Shown here one piece after another: positions 8,362-17,161 of a stretch of 48,507 nt of DNA. The stretch is from Azospirillum brasilense. Its GTDB lineage: Bacteria > Pseudomonadota > Alphaproteobacteria > Azospirillales > Azospirillaceae. The DNA lies in assembly GCF_007827815.1 (NCBI RefSeq), contig NZ_VITH01000026.1, forward strand, positions 1-48,507. The letters are read 5' to 3'. A program made the position numbers and the translations under genes. The notes beneath the pieces were generated by a model. That model did no database searches. It worked only from the letters and a program-made list of their open reading frames with translations, and was not told the DNA's origin. The first letter of the stretch is position 1. The number at the start of each line of letters is the position of its first letter.

Positions 8362-8993
8362 CGGCGGCTCCTTGTGCCCTTGGGCGACAGCTCGATGTAG
8401 GGAAAGCTGGAAGCGCGCTGCTTACCGGCTTCGGTCGGGCGGTGCTTGCCGGCCTCGTGTCCGACGAAATGCCGGTAGCCGAACCGGACATTGACGATGT
8501 TGCCGAAGCGGGCGCGCACGATCTCCGACGTGACCTCATAGATCCCATCGGGCGCCTGATCGGACCATCCCTGCTCAAGCCGCCGCGAGTAGGGCAGCAG
8601 GTTCACGAAGGTCACGACGTCATCGACACCGACGGTCACGCCCCATTCGACCTGCTCGCCGTTGATGAGCAGCCGATGGCTGTCCGCATACTGGCCGGTG
8701 TCGATCGGGGAATACCGGGCCAGGGTGTCCGCCGTGAACTCCACGGCCGCTTGGTGGACGGCGAACAGGTGGACCACGACGCCGCCGGCCTTCACGCTCT
8801 CCACCGGCGCGCCGCGGCGCCCGTCCACGATGGTGATGCTCTCGACGGGATGGCCCAGCGCGCGGGTGTTGATGGCCGAGGCCTCGGCATGCGCTTCACG
8901 GGCTGCCTGCACCAGCATCTGGCGGCGGGTCTCGCCGAGGAGGCGGGATTTGGAGAGATCGACCTGGGCTCGGAAGGACTGGAGACGCGCCAT
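8358..8993 (-). CDS. Neck / tail completion protein (HK97 gp10-like)
   Basis: The 211-residue protein has the TADTLARYSPIDTGQYADSH segment near residue 90, which is the mark of the gp10-like family (often written SPVDTGRLRNS). These proteins sit at the head-tail junction. The C-terminal half contains RFGYRHFVGHEAGKHRPTEA and a basic end. It lies directly after the head closure gene (4-base gap) and overlaps the tail terminator gene by ATGA. The start at 8993 leaves the expected N-terminal helix intact. Confidence 0.75.
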   Translation of the reverse strand: MARLQSFRAQVDLSKSRLLGETRRQMLVQAAREAHAEASAINTRALGHPVESITIVDGRRGAPVESVKAGGVVVHLFAVHQAAVEFTADTLARYSPIDTGQYADSHRLLINGEQVEWGVTVGVDDVVTFVNLLPYSRRLEQGWSDQAPDGIYEVTSEIVRARFGNIVNVRFGYRHFVGHEAGKHRPTEAGKQRASSFPYIELSPKGTRSRR

Positions 8994-8996
8994 GGG

Positions 8997-9839
8997 CTAC
9001 CCCCTGACCTGAAGCTCCCAGGCCGCCACAGCCGATCCGGCGTAATGGGCCTTGGTGTGGATGACGTTGTAGGTCCGCCCATCGGCCTCGATGGATGCGC
9101 CCGGCTTCGGCCCGGCAGGCAGCCCGACGGCTACGAAGTCGGCTTGCAGGATGACCATGCGGCGATCGCCGACCAGCACGGCATCCTTGATATCGGACGC
9201 CTCGTAATCGGCCATGGCGCCGGTGAGCGCGTAGCTGGCCGCGGACGGCTGGGTGATCATCGCCGAGGCGCCGGCCGCCACCGGAGCGGCGAGCGGCGGG
9301 CTGATCGGGATGTTGTTGAAGGACTTCGCCGCGCTCGGGGCGATCACGGTGCCGACCGTGTAGGCGGCACCCCCGATGGTGAGAATGTCGCCCGGCTGGA
9401 GCTTACCGGTGACGTTGATGTGCTGGCTCTGGATGCTGATGGAGGCAGCGCCTGCCGCAGCCGCCGTGACGGTGCTCCACGGCCCGCCCTGGACGCCTCC
9501 GGAAGCCGCAGCGGAGCGGTAGATCACGGGCAACCCCCAGGCCACGTCCAGGCCCCATATCAGCCCGTCGGCGTCACGCTGGACCGGCTGCACCGCCTGC
9601 ACGGTGAAGGCGTCAGCACCAACGGTCAGGACGGCGCCGATCTCCGGGGAGGGAACCTCAGCGCGACGGACGTGGAACTGGACCCGCTCCAGCATGATCA
9701 CAACCGGACCGATGGCGACGACCTGTCCGCCGCCTTGCCTGATCGCCCGGCATGGGGCCGGGGCGCCAGCGGTGGGCGTGTAGGTTGCCGGCTTGCCGCG
9801 GAGCTGGAACAGCGTGCGGATGTGGGGGGTGAAGTCCAT
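8997..9839 (-). CDS. Head closure / head-tail joining protein with beta insert
   Basis: The 280-residue product appears built of three parts. Residues 1-105 and about 210-280 resemble the two halves of a head closure protein; the last part ends ADGRTYNVIHTKAHYAGSAVAAWELQVRG, like other proteins that seal the portal channel. Between them, about residues 125-205 hold a beta-rich module with KLQPGDILTIGGAAYTV, reminiscent of inserted domains in capsid proteins. Its place between major capsid and neck genes fits. The insertion makes it larger than common head closure proteins. The exact family is not certain. Confidence 0.6.
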   Translation of the reverse strand: MDFTPHIRTLFQLRGKPATYTPTAGAPAPCRAIRQGGGQVVAIGPVVIMLERVQFHVRRAEVPSPEIGAVLTVGADAFTVQAVQPVQRDADGLIWGLDVAWGLPVIYRSAAASGGVQGGPWSTVTAAAAGAASISIQSQHINVTGKLQPGDILTIGGAAYTVGTVIAPSAAKSFNNIPISPPLAAPVAAGASAMITQPSAASYALTGAMADYEASDIKDAVLVGDRRMVILQADFVAVGLPAGPKPGASIEADGRTYNVIHTKAHYAGSAVAAWELQVRG

Positions 9840-9861
9840 GCGGATCTCCAGACACGCGAAA

Positions 9862-9879
9862 GGCCGCCCGGAAGCGGCC
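9862..9879 (-). terminator. Terminator-like hairpin after the major capsid gene
   Basis: GGCCGC and GCGGCC pair (9879-9874 with 9867-9862) around TTCCGG, followed on the minus strand by TTTCGC. The T tract is short. A partial terminator here would reduce transcription of downstream genes relative to the capsid gene. Confidence 0.5.
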
Positions 9880-9907
9880 CCTCGCGATGTCGGTCAGGCG
9901 GTCAGGA

Positions 9908-10930
9908 TCAGGTGCGCTTGCCCTTGATCAGCGACTTCGGACGGGTGCAGTACTGGAGCGCGTTCATCTGCGTGTCCATGTTCACGCCCTTGCTGTTGGG
10001 CATGGGGTACTGCTTGGCGTAGAGGCGCTGCCCCATGGTGTTGACCGTCTCCGTGTAGTCGGCCGGCGCGTAGACGGTGCGGAACAGGCCGGGCACGCCC
10101 TGCGGGAAGATGTGGCACTTGTCCGTGTCGATAAAGGCCGTGCCGCCGACGGCGCCGCGGTAGTTCTCCCACACGATGCCGCCGAACTCGAACGCGCCGT
10201 AGATCTTGTTGCCATTGGGAAGCACGTAGCCCTCCCGCAGCACCTGGGCCATCGGCGTGCCCTTGTAGGACTCCATGACCTCCTTGTGGGCCAGGAGGTC
10301 GTCGAAGAAGGCGTCGCCGCAGAGGGAGTGGATGCCGGTGTACGGCACGCCGTCCAGGTTGGTGGCGACGGTGCGGGCGACCGTCGCGCACTTCTTGCGC
10401 AGCGCGCCGGCGACGGGGCTGGCGTTGTCCAGGTCGAAATCGACTTCGGCTTCCTGCGAGACACCGAACTCGGTGAAGAGGTTCAGCGTTGAGCCGTCGG
10501 CATAGGTCACGATGCCCTTGATGGCGCCGATGCGGGCATATTCCTCGGTGGCCGCCATGGACTGCGAATGGATCGCCATGCGTTCCGCCACTTTGCCCTG
10601 GACGGTCTCCAACTGGCTCTCCGTGCCCCAGGCGCGCACGTTCTGGACCTCCTCCGCCATGATGGCGTCGTTGATCTCGAAGTGCGGAATCACGAACGGA
10701 CGGGCGGTGCGCTTGCCCTTGTCGATCGTCTGGCCGGGCGCGCCACGCGGCGACGGCTTGACCAGCGACAGGATGCCGTCCTTCTCCTCGACCATGATCA
10801 TGGTGGTCGAGACGGAGGACTCGGTGAAGATGCCGAGCTGACCGACACGGCCCGGCACGAACTTGATCTTGTTGATCGCGTCCGTGAGCGACCGGACGCT
10901 GAAGGCGTCCTGATTGAAAACGTCCAACAT
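9908..10930 (-). CDS. Major capsid protein (lambda gpE family)
   Basis: The 340-residue protein has the family features of Phage_cap_E: MLDVFNQDAFSVRSLTDAINK at the start, KFVPGRVGQLGIF, the ARPFVIPHFEINDAIMAEEVQNVRAWG segment near residues 75-100, and DGSTLNLFTEFGVSQ near residue 145. Length matches lambda gpE (341). It forms the icosahedral shell and is preceded by a decoration protein gene, as in lambda. AAAGGA lies upstream of ATG 10930. It has no close-packed downstream neighbour because a hairpin follows it. Confidence 0.95.
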   Translation of the reverse strand: MLDVFNQDAFSVRSLTDAINKIKFVPGRVGQLGIFTESSVSTTMIMVEEKDGILSLVKPSPRGAPGQTIDKGKRTARPFVIPHFEINDAIMAEEVQNVRAWGTESQLETVQGKVAERMAIHSQSMAATEEYARIGAIKGIVTYADGSTLNLFTEFGVSQEAEVDFDLDNASPVAGALRKKCATVARTVATNLDGVPYTGIHSLCGDAFFDDLLAHKEVMESYKGTPMAQVLREGYVLPNGNKIYGAFEFGGIVWENYRGAVGGTAFIDTDKCHIFPQGVPGLFRTVYAPADYTETVNTMGQRLYAKQYPMPNSKGVNMDTQMNALQYCTRPKSLIKGKRT

Positions 10931-10950
10931 CTCAGGATGTCCTTTCAGCG

Positions 10951-11322
10951 TTAGCGGACGATGATGCCGACGGTGGCGAGTTGCGTGGCTTTGGCGCCGC
11001 GCTTGGTCGCGTCATCGACGGAGGCGTCGTAGGTCAGGGTGTTGCCGTTGACCTCGGAGAAGCGGGTCACGGCGACGCCCGTGGCGTCGGCCGAGGTGGC
11101 GTCCACGGGAGCCAGCAGGATGGCCGCCGCGGTCTGGGAGCCGTCGGAGCCCGTGGCCGGCGACGCGGTGTACTTGCCCGAGGCCGTGATCTTGCCCAGC
11201 ACCGTGCCGGCCGCGAGCTTGCCGGCGCCGGAGACGATGGTGATGGCATCGCGGGAAACGCTCCCGTTGCCCTCGGAAAGGATGAATTCGGCCGCGTGGC
11301 GGCCCTCGGTCAAAGCTGCCAT
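10951..11322 (-). CDS. Head decoration protein (gpD-like)
   Basis: This 123-residue beta-rich protein contains AEFILSEGNGSVSRDAITI, LAAGTVLGKITASGKY and a run ending in TLTYDASVDDATKRGAKATQL. This is the pattern of the HDPD family, which trimerises on mature capsids and stabilises them against internal DNA pressure. Size is close to lambda gpD (110). It lies between the maturation protease and major capsid genes, the lambda order. Confidence 0.88.
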   Translation of the reverse strand: MAALTEGRHAAEFILSEGNGSVSRDAITIVSGAGKLAAGTVLGKITASGKYTASPATGSDGSQTAAAILLAPVDATSADATGVAVTRFSEVNGNTLTYDASVDDATKRGAKATQLATVGIIVR

Positions 11323-11337
11323 CTGGTGGCCCTCCGG

Positions 11338-12438
11338 TTATCGCGCGGCGCGCTGGTTGACGTTGTTGATGGCCTTGTCCCAGCCGGAGGCGACCGGCGC
11401 GAGCGGTTGGCGCGTCGTGTCGGTGATGATGGCCTCGTCCCGCGCCGCCGCGGCGTCGGTCGCCATGTTGCGGGCGACCTGCATGTCGCCGCCGGCCGCC
11501 ACGAACTGCACGAGGCTGTTCCTCATGTTCGGCACCCGCAGCGTGTCGCAGGCGGTCGCGATCTCCTTGGCGTGGGACAGGGCGGCATTCACCGCCTTCA
11601 TCGTCGCCTTGGACTTCAGCAGGCCGGCGGTCAGCGTGGCGAAGCCGGCGGTGGCGCAGGCCTCGGCGACGGCGACCGGATCGACCACCGCGTCGGCTTC
11701 GGCGGGGGGTGTCACGACGGTCTTATCGTCGGTCGGCTTGTTCTCTTCCGGCAAGGGTGCCTCCATGGTTGGACGGGTGGGAGCGGCGGCGGTCGCCGCC
11801 AGGGAGGCGCGGGCTCCCCACCCGCGCGATTTCGCAAGCGCCACGATGCGCTCCGGCGCGCGGGCGTAGGCGCGGACATGGGCGAAGGCGACCGGCTCCG
11901 GGACATCGGCATCGTCGCCCTCGGCCGCGTCGGCGAACCCCTGGGCGACAGCCTCGGCCGGACCAAGCCACGTCTCGGCGCGCATCATCTCGCGCACCTC
12001 CTCGGGGCTCTTGCCGCAGCGGTCGGCGTAGACCTGGGCGTAGGTGTTGCCCATGGTGTCCAACGCGCTCGCCACGCGGCGGTGATCGTCGCAGGTCCCC
12101 CAGTTGCCGGCTGACGGGTCGTGGATCATCAGCAAGGCGCCGGGGCGCATGGTGATGGTGTGGCCGGACATGACGAAGAGGCTGGCGGCACTGGCGGCCC
12201 AGCCCTCAACCACCATGTTCACCTTGCCCTTGTGGGCGGCAAACACCGAATGGATCGCGGCGCCCTCGGTGGCGACGCCGCCGCCGCTGTTGACGCGTAC
12301 CGTCACATCGGTGTTGCGCCCGACCTGGGCCAGGGCGTTGATGACGTCGGCCTGGGAAAAGACGTCGTCATCCCACCACGGATCACCGCCGACCGTGCCG
12401 GTCAGCACGATCTCGTTGCCTCGTACGATCGCGCTCAC
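11338..12438 (-). CDS. Head maturation protease, ClpP-like
   Basis: The first 200 residues of this 366-residue protein are a ClpP/crotonase-fold serine peptidase. RVNSGGGVATEGAAIHSVF precedes the nucleophile serine in EGWAASAAS (about Ser83), and the catalytic histidine follows in LLMIHDPSAG (about His106). Residues about 210-366 are a proline/acid-rich linker and a helical region that probably act as the scaffold, as in lambda C/Nu3. I see no strong internal ribosome site for a separate scaffold protein. It cleaves scaffold and portal during prohead maturation. Its ATG overlaps the portal stop codon (12438-12435). Confidence 0.9.
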   Translation of the reverse strand: MSAIVRGNEIVLTGTVGGDPWWDDDVFSQADVINALAQVGRNTDVTVRVNSGGGVATEGAAIHSVFAAHKGKVNMVVEGWAASAASLFVMSGHTITMRPGALLMIHDPSAGNWGTCDDHRRVASALDTMGNTYAQVYADRCGKSPEEVREMMRAETWLGPAEAVAQGFADAAEGDDADVPEPVAFAHVRAYARAPERIVALAKSRGWGARASLAATAAAPTRPTMEAPLPEENKPTDDKTVVTPPAEADAVVDPVAVAEACATAGFATLTAGLLKSKATMKAVNAALSHAKEIATACDTLRVPNMRNSLVQFVAAGGDMQVARNMATDAAAARDEAIITDTTRQPLAPVASGWDKAINNVNQRAAR

Positions 12439-13961
12439 GATCCAGTCTCCTCGTCTTCGGGGTTGGCCTGCGGGGTGGCTGGAGGAGGCGCCGCAGCAGC
12501 AGGGACGATCCCCTTCGCCCGCTCCCGCTCGGCATCGGCGGCCCGCTGGTCATCGATCACCTCGGCGTCGTCACCGCGGCGGGCGATGGTGCTGGAGCGG
12601 GAGTCCAGGCCGCCGGCAATTGCCTTCAGCTTGGCCTCCACGTCCTGCACCGGCTGGAGGTATTCCCAATCCTGCGGCTGCCATTCCACGCGCTTCAGGT
12701 CGGCCTCGGTGACGGACTTCGGCACCTTTAGGGCACCGCTCGCCACGGCGGCATCAATCCAGCGGTTCCAGATCGGCCGGCAGAGCTGGAAGGCGACCAT
12801 CTGGTGTTGGAGCTGGGCCACCGTCCGCTTCATGGTGTTGAAGGCGGCCCGGAAGGTGCGGTCGTTGGTCTTCTCCCAATCGCCCGACAGTTCCTCATAG
12901 ACCAGATCCAGTCCGGCAGCGGTGGTGCGAAGCGCGGTGCGCTCGAACACCTCGTCCTGACCCGCCGTTTCCTGCCACTGAGTGAAGGTGACGTCTTCAC
13001 CGGGATTCAGGTACTGCATGGTGCCGGGCTCCAGCCCGACCGCCGGCAGTTCGCCGAACTCCTCCTGCACGGCACCCCACATCTCGGCAATCTTGGCCGC
13101 GTCCATCTCCTCGGTGACGGCGCGCTTCACGAAGCCGACCAGCGAGGCCAGCATCTGCTTGCGGAGCAGTGCCGCATCCCGCCACTGCCCGAGCTGGTGC
13201 AGCGTTGTGATGGCCGACGCCAGCCAGGGCAGGCCGCGGAGTTGGTTCGGCGGAGCGAAACGCATGTGGCAGACATCGGCTGCATCCACCCGCGTCTTTT
13301 CCCAGCCGTTCACGTCCATGATGACGCCGGCATCGCCGGGGTTCTGGCGGTACATCCAGTACGCGACCCGGCGGCTAAGTCCATCGCGCTCGATGCCCTG
13401 CACGACCTGCCGCTCCTCGTTTGGGACGGAGTAGTCCAGCGGCACCTGCTCGGCCGGGATCAACTGCACCTGGAGCGGCACCGGGAGGCCATCGGTGGAG
13501 CGGCGGGCGCGCAGCCGGGCGAACTCCTCGCCGGTTGTCGCCGTCTCCAGCACCGCCTGCGTCTGCAGGCCGTAGATGTCGAAGGCGCCGTCGGCATCGG
13601 CATAGTCCGACCACTCGGCCCACAGCCGGTGGATCGCATCCCGAACCCGCTTGTTCGAGCACAGCGACCTTGGCTTGATTCCGGTGCCGATGATGTGCGT
13701 GCCGTAGAGGCTGACGCCGCGCTTGGCGTGCGGGTTGTTCCGGCGCATGTCGCGCGCCCGGCGGATCAGCTCCGGCCCCTCGGCCGCGACGATGGCGTTG
13801 GGGCCGGAGCTGGACGGGCGCCAGCCACCCATGCGGCGACCGGTGGACGCCCCCTGGTAGGCGGTGGTTGCCGGTGGAGCGAGCGGCCCGGCATCCATGC
13901 GGACATCCGGGAGGTATTCCCCGGTCGCTTTGTTCCGGAGACGGATCTTGGCGGTTCGCAT
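12435..13961 (-). CDS. Portal protein (lambda gpB family)
   Basis: The 508-residue protein forms the dodecameric ring through which DNA enters and leaves. Seen features are the GPN and ELIRRARDMRRNNPHAKRG segment near residues 53-85, VSLYGTHIIGTGIKP, the central LQVQLIPAEQVPL, VCHMRFAPPNQLRGLPWLA near residues 230-250, and the late PAVGLEPGTMQYLNPGEDV. All match the lambda-type portal family. The C-terminus is a disordered acidic tail (PEDEETGS). It overlaps the protease gene by four bases and follows the gpW-like gene by two. Confidence 0.95.
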   Translation of the reverse strand: MRTAKIRLRNKATGEYLPDVRMDAGPLAPPATTAYQGASTGRRMGGWRPSSSGPNAIVAAEGPELIRRARDMRRNNPHAKRGVSLYGTHIIGTGIKPRSLCSNKRVRDAIHRLWAEWSDYADADGAFDIYGLQTQAVLETATTGEEFARLRARRSTDGLPVPLQVQLIPAEQVPLDYSVPNEERQVVQGIERDGLSRRVAYWMYRQNPGDAGVIMDVNGWEKTRVDAADVCHMRFAPPNQLRGLPWLASAITTLHQLGQWRDAALLRKQMLASLVGFVKRAVTEEMDAAKIAEMWGAVQEEFGELPAVGLEPGTMQYLNPGEDVTFTQWQETAGQDEVFERTALRTTAAGLDLVYEELSGDWEKTNDRTFRAAFNTMKRTVAQLQHQMVAFQLCRPIWNRWIDAAVASGALKVPKSVTEADLKRVEWQPQDWEYLQPVQDVEAKLKAIAGGLDSRSSTIARRGDDAEVIDDQRAADAERERAKGIVPAAAAPPPATPQANPEDEETGS

Positions 13962-13963
13962 GG

Positions 13964-14179
13964 TCAGTATCCCGAGCGGGGCGTGACGCGGACGGCGCGG
14001 TAGGTCCGACGGGTGAGCTGCGCCGCGGCGTCCACCTCGCTCTGCATCATCGCCAGCGTGTCGCGCATGTCCTTCAGCGAGCGGTAGGTCGTGCGGGAGC
14101 CGTCGCTGTACTGGACATCCTGCGCCCCGGTGGCGATGGCCGCCTTCAGGGTGTCGACATCGTCTTGCGTCCAGGCCAT
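13964..14179 (-). CDS. gpW-like head-tail joining protein
   Basis: The 71-residue protein has MAWTQDDVDTLKAAIATGAQ followed by a VQYSDGSRTTYRSLKDM hairpin and a helix. This is the compact alpha-beta-alpha layout of lambda gpW, which stabilises packaged DNA and prepares the portal for tail joining. Size agrees (gpW is 68 residues), as does the place between large terminase and portal genes. Confidence 0.9.
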   Translation of the reverse strand: MAWTQDDVDTLKAAIATGAQDVQYSDGSRTTYRSLKDMRDTLAMMQSEVDAAAQLTRRTYRAVRVTPRSGY

Positions 14180-14180
14180 G

Positions 14181-16241
14181 TCAGCGCCCCAGGCGGTTCA
14201 GGTAGGAGGAGCGACCGACCTTGCGGACCGGCGCCTTTTTCGGTGCTGGCTTCGGTGCGGGTTTCGGCTGCTCGACGGGTGCTGGCAGGGCCTGGGAGGC
14301 ATCGGCGTGAGCCGACGCCTCGTCCGTCACCGCAGGTTTCTCCCGCGGCGTCTTGTCGGCTTCCGTCGCCATGGCCCACCCCTTGTGCAGCGTTTCGAGG
14401 CCGCATTTCGCGGCGTAGGCGTAGACGAGGCAGACGCCGGCCTCGTGGGGTTTACCCTTCGGCTTGTCCCACTCCGTGTAGCCGCCCCTGCGGGCAACCA
14501 ACTTTTCGGCGGTGAGCTGCTCGAAGAAGGCGTCGGTCAGCGGTTCGGCGCCGGCCGGGACCTGCGCCGGGAAGTGGACGAAGCGCGGGCCGGGCTTCTC
14601 GACCGCCAGCGACCGGTACACGAAGTCGCGCGCCGCGTTGCCGCCGATCAGGTAGACGGTCCCGCCGTTCTGCCCCTTGGAGGGTCGGCGCGGCCAGACC
14701 TTGGCCCGCTGCCCGTTCTTCTCCGACCGCCCCTTGATTGCCCAGACGCGCCGCTGCGCTCGGGCGGCGCAGAATGCATACGTCTCGGCCGTGTGGTGTC
14801 CACCGGAGTCGATCGACGCCGCTTGGATGGCGAACCGCTTCCCATCCGGCCCGAGGAAGGTGGTCAGCAGCAGCCCGTCGAGCTGCTCCCAGACCTCCTG
14901 TTGTGCCGGATCGCCGCGGAACACCCAATGCCCGATTAGCCAGCACTCGTTGCCGGCACCCCAGCCGTAGACCGAGGCCTCGATGCGGGGGTCGACGCCC
15001 TGATGGGACTGCACGTCGCCGCCCAGCGTCAGGAACCGCACGCCCGGAGGGATCTCCGTTGGGTATGGCTCCGTCCGCTCCGCGAACGCCGAGACCTTCA
15101 GTTCCTGCCCGTAGGTCGCCTTGTAGGGGCGGCCGAGGACGAGGTTCACGAAGGGTTGGACCAGCGTGGCGGTGTCCTTCTGCGCCTCCAGCCATTCACT
15201 CACCAGCACCGTCCATGCGGCGTTGGGGTTCAGGCTCATCCCGGTCCAGACATGGAAACCGACATGGCCGGGCTGGGACGGTTTGGCCGTCGGTCGCCAT
15301 TCGCCATGCGCATCCATCCAGGCCTTGCGGCCCTCATCGATGATGCAGCCGCAGGTTCCGACGTACCAAACCGACAGGTCGCCGTCCTCGCTGACCGACC
15401 ACTTGATCCCATGCGGGACATCGGGACCGCCCCACTCCAGCGCCTGCATCTCCCCGCACTGCGGGCAGGGCACGAAGTACCGGCGCTGGTCGGACTGGAG
15501 CCAGAGCTTGTTGGTGCGGCTGGTCTCCTCCAGCAGCGGCGTCCCGCCCCGGACTTGCTTGCGGTTCCAAAACGTTTCCCCGCGGGTCCAGAACAGCTTG
15601 AGCTTGTCGCCCTGCGTCTTGGCCTTCGGGGACCATCCCTCGGCATCCAGCTCGTCGGCGAACAGCCAGCGGGCCGAGTAGCGGCGAAAGGCGTCGTCCG
15701 AGGCGGCGCCGACGACGCGCACCGATGCGCCATTGGACAGCAGGTGCTTCGTCGCCTTGTCCTGCTTCTCCCCCTTCCGCACCGGCCGGATCATCGAGGC
15801 CAGAACTGGCGTCTGTTGCAGCATCGGCGCGATTTCCGACCCGCCGAAGTCCTCGGCATCCTCCAGCACCGGTTGGGCCACGGCGCAGAGCGTCGGGTCC
15901 TGGTGGAGGTGGTAGCCGATGGCCAGGGTGGCGCAGCGGGTGAAGCCGACGCGCGCCGCCTTCATGACGGTGATCAGCGGGATCGTCGGATCGCACATGG
16001 CATCCAGCAGTCCGCGCTGGTAGCCGTAGAGCGTCACCTTGCCGTGCTCGGCGCCGGTGCCCTTCGGGATGCGGCCGTAGGTTTCCGCCCACTCCGAACC
16101 GGTCAGCCGGCGCGGGAATTTCAGCGTGTTGTCGATCAGCCCGAGGAGGCTGGCACGGAAGGCGGCGCGGCCGCGGCAGTAATCACCCGCCCGGTGGAGG
16201 GCGATCCTCTCCGTCGCCTCCGCTGCCCGCTGGTTCAGCAT
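14181..16241 (-). CDS. Terminase large subunit (lambda gpA family)
   Basis: This 686-residue packaging motor has an N-terminal ATPase and a C-terminal nuclease. The adenine and phosphate loop region is VMKAARVGFT near residues 92-101, an atypical Walker A as in lambda gpA. WLFADELD near residue 190 is the Walker B. A CPQCG and CGC cluster near residue 255 looks like the gpA zinc site. TLGGDVQ near residue 415 and SIDSGGH near residue 495 carry the nuclease acidic residues. The C-terminus is a proline, lysine and alanine-rich tail. I start at ATG 16241 because GGAGAGG precedes it, rather than at TTG 16259. It overlaps the small subunit gene by 59 bases. Confidence 0.95.
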   Translation of the reverse strand: MLNQRAAEATERIALHRAGDYCRGRAAFRASLLGLIDNTLKFPRRLTGSEWAETYGRIPKGTGAEHGKVTLYGYQRGLLDAMCDPTIPLITVMKAARVGFTRCATLAIGYHLHQDPTLCAVAQPVLEDAEDFGGSEIAPMLQQTPVLASMIRPVRKGEKQDKATKHLLSNGASVRVVGAASDDAFRRYSARWLFADELDAEGWSPKAKTQGDKLKLFWTRGETFWNRKQVRGGTPLLEETSRTNKLWLQSDQRRYFVPCPQCGEMQALEWGGPDVPHGIKWSVSEDGDLSVWYVGTCGCIIDEGRKAWMDAHGEWRPTAKPSQPGHVGFHVWTGMSLNPNAAWTVLVSEWLEAQKDTATLVQPFVNLVLGRPYKATYGQELKVSAFAERTEPYPTEIPPGVRFLTLGGDVQSHQGVDPRIEASVYGWGAGNECWLIGHWVFRGDPAQQEVWEQLDGLLLTTFLGPDGKRFAIQAASIDSGGHHTAETYAFCAARAQRRVWAIKGRSEKNGQRAKVWPRRPSKGQNGGTVYLIGGNAARDFVYRSLAVEKPGPRFVHFPAQVPAGAEPLTDAFFEQLTAEKLVARRGGYTEWDKPKGKPHEAGVCLVYAYAAKCGLETLHKGWAMATEADKTPREKPAVTDEASAHADASQALPAPVEQPKPAPKPAPKKAPVRKVGRSSYLNRLGR

Positions 16242-16743
16242 CCGCCCACCTCTCCGCAAGCTCTTCCTGCGCGGCGCTGAAGGCCTTGTTCGTCTCGGCT
16301 TCCAGGAACTCCTGGATCTCGGCGGCGGACGTCATGGTCGCCGCCCGGCCGGCAACCTTGCCGCAGACGTTCGCCATGCCGGTCCGCAGCGCCACCGCGA
16401 AGGCCGCCACGTCCGCCGCGGCCTCATGCCGGTTCACGACGTCGTCCAGCAGCTCGGCGGTGCTGACCTCCTCGGCTATGGCCTGGGCCACGGCTTTGCG
16501 GCGGTCGGCCTCTTCCTTCGTGATCCGATCGGCCTCGCCGTCGGCGGTCTGGACGGCATCGCCGACCGCCCGGTCGATGAGCCAACCCACGATGTCGGGG
16601 ATGGACAGCGCCCACTCGACGCCGCGCGACCGATCAGCCTTCGTCACCGCCGGGCAGCCCTGTCCGAGCCACTTCGAGACCGTGTTTCGGTCCCTGCCGA
16701 GGATCGCTGCCGCCTCGCTGAGGCTGTAGGTCCGTCCCGCCAT
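16183..16743 (-). CDS. Terminase small subunit (Nu1-like)
   Basis: The 186-residue protein opens with a winged-helix DNA-binding region (YSLSEAAAILGRDRNTVSKWL, residues about 6-26) as in lambda Nu1 and other DNA-recognition subunits. Helical segments follow, and a low-complexity tail (GSGGDGEDRPPPGG) runs into the overlap with the large subunit. It recognises the packaging site, expected just upstream at 16,750-16,900 by analogy with lambda cos. A gpA/Nu1-type pair suggests cohesive-end packaging. That is inference, and no cos sequence can be proven here. Confidence 0.85.
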   Translation of the reverse strand: MAGRTYSLSEAAAILGRDRNTVSKWLGQGCPAVTKADRSRGVEWALSIPDIVGWLIDRAVGDAVQTADGEADRITKEEADRRKAVAQAIAEEVSTAELLDDVVNRHEAAADVAAFAVALRTGMANVCGKVAGRAATMTSAAEIQEFLEAETNKAFSAAQEELAERWADAEPAGSGGDGEDRPPPGG

Positions 16744-16746
16744 GTT

Positions 16747-16808
16747 TCAGCACCCCATGAGAGCCGGAAAGCGTTGGAAACCCTCACTTTTCAGCGGAGG
16801 GGTGCTGA
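16747..16808. promoter_or_regulatory. Inverted repeat upstream of terminase genes (possible packaging or operator site)
   Basis: TCAGCACCCC at 16747-16756 is repeated in perfect inverse as GGGGTGCTGA at 16799-16808, with 42 bases between. The repeat abuts the start codon of the small terminase gene. The remaining bases up to 16,898 are GC-rich with two GGGGGTCG copies on the minus strand and no gene. In lambda-type phages this is where the cos region lies. Confidence 0.4.
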
Positions 16809-16898
16809 TGCTGCCCCGAAACGGAAATTTTCTTAGCCGGTGGGTTTGCGCGGCAGGGAGCGACCCCCCGGCCCTCGACCCCCTCCAGGGTCCCCCGC

Positions 16899-17093
16899 CT
16901 ACAGCGGCAGGCGATGCCCTGTCAGCCGGGCGCCCCGGTCGAACTCCGCCCGCCGGGCCTCCATCCGCCCCAGGGCGCGGTCGATGTTCCGAGAGACGCC
17001 GCGCCAGACCAGCACGCCGATCACGACAGCGCCGATCACCAACGACACGAAGACGGCCAGCGCGAGGTAGATCAGGGTCAGGGGATCGGTCAT
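16899..17093 (-). CDS. Small single-span membrane protein
   Basis: A 64-residue protein begins MTDPLTLIYLALAVFVSLVI and has one long hydrophobic span over residues about 5-30. A basic helical tail follows (RNIDRALGRMEARRAEFDRG). A clear GGAGGG ribosome site precedes ATG 17093. It is the first gene of the late operon, in front of the terminase genes. Size and topology are compatible with a holin-like or Rz-like accessory, but no lysis genes are visible beside it, so no function is assigned. Confidence 0.7.
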   Translation of the reverse strand: MTDPLTLIYLALAVFVSLVIGAVVIGVLVWRGVSRNIDRALGRMEARRAEFDRGARLTGHRLPL

Positions 17094-17123
17094 GGCGCCC
17101 TCCAGTGTGAGCCCAGAGACGAC

Positions 17124-17150
17124 AAAACCCGCCGCGGCGAACCGGGCGGG
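17124..17150 (-). terminator. Intrinsic terminator at the head of the late operon
   Basis: On the minus strand CCCGCC pairs with GGCGGG (17150-17145 with 17133-17128), followed by TTTTGTC. It precedes the first late gene by about 30 bases. Its placement recalls lambda tR', which late transcripts pass only with an antiterminator. Confidence 0.65.
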
Positions 17151-17161
17151 CTGGACAAAAG

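Noticed and set aside
12435..14515. Plus-strand frames opposite the portal and terminase genes
   Set aside because: All are mirror frames of well-identified structural genes.
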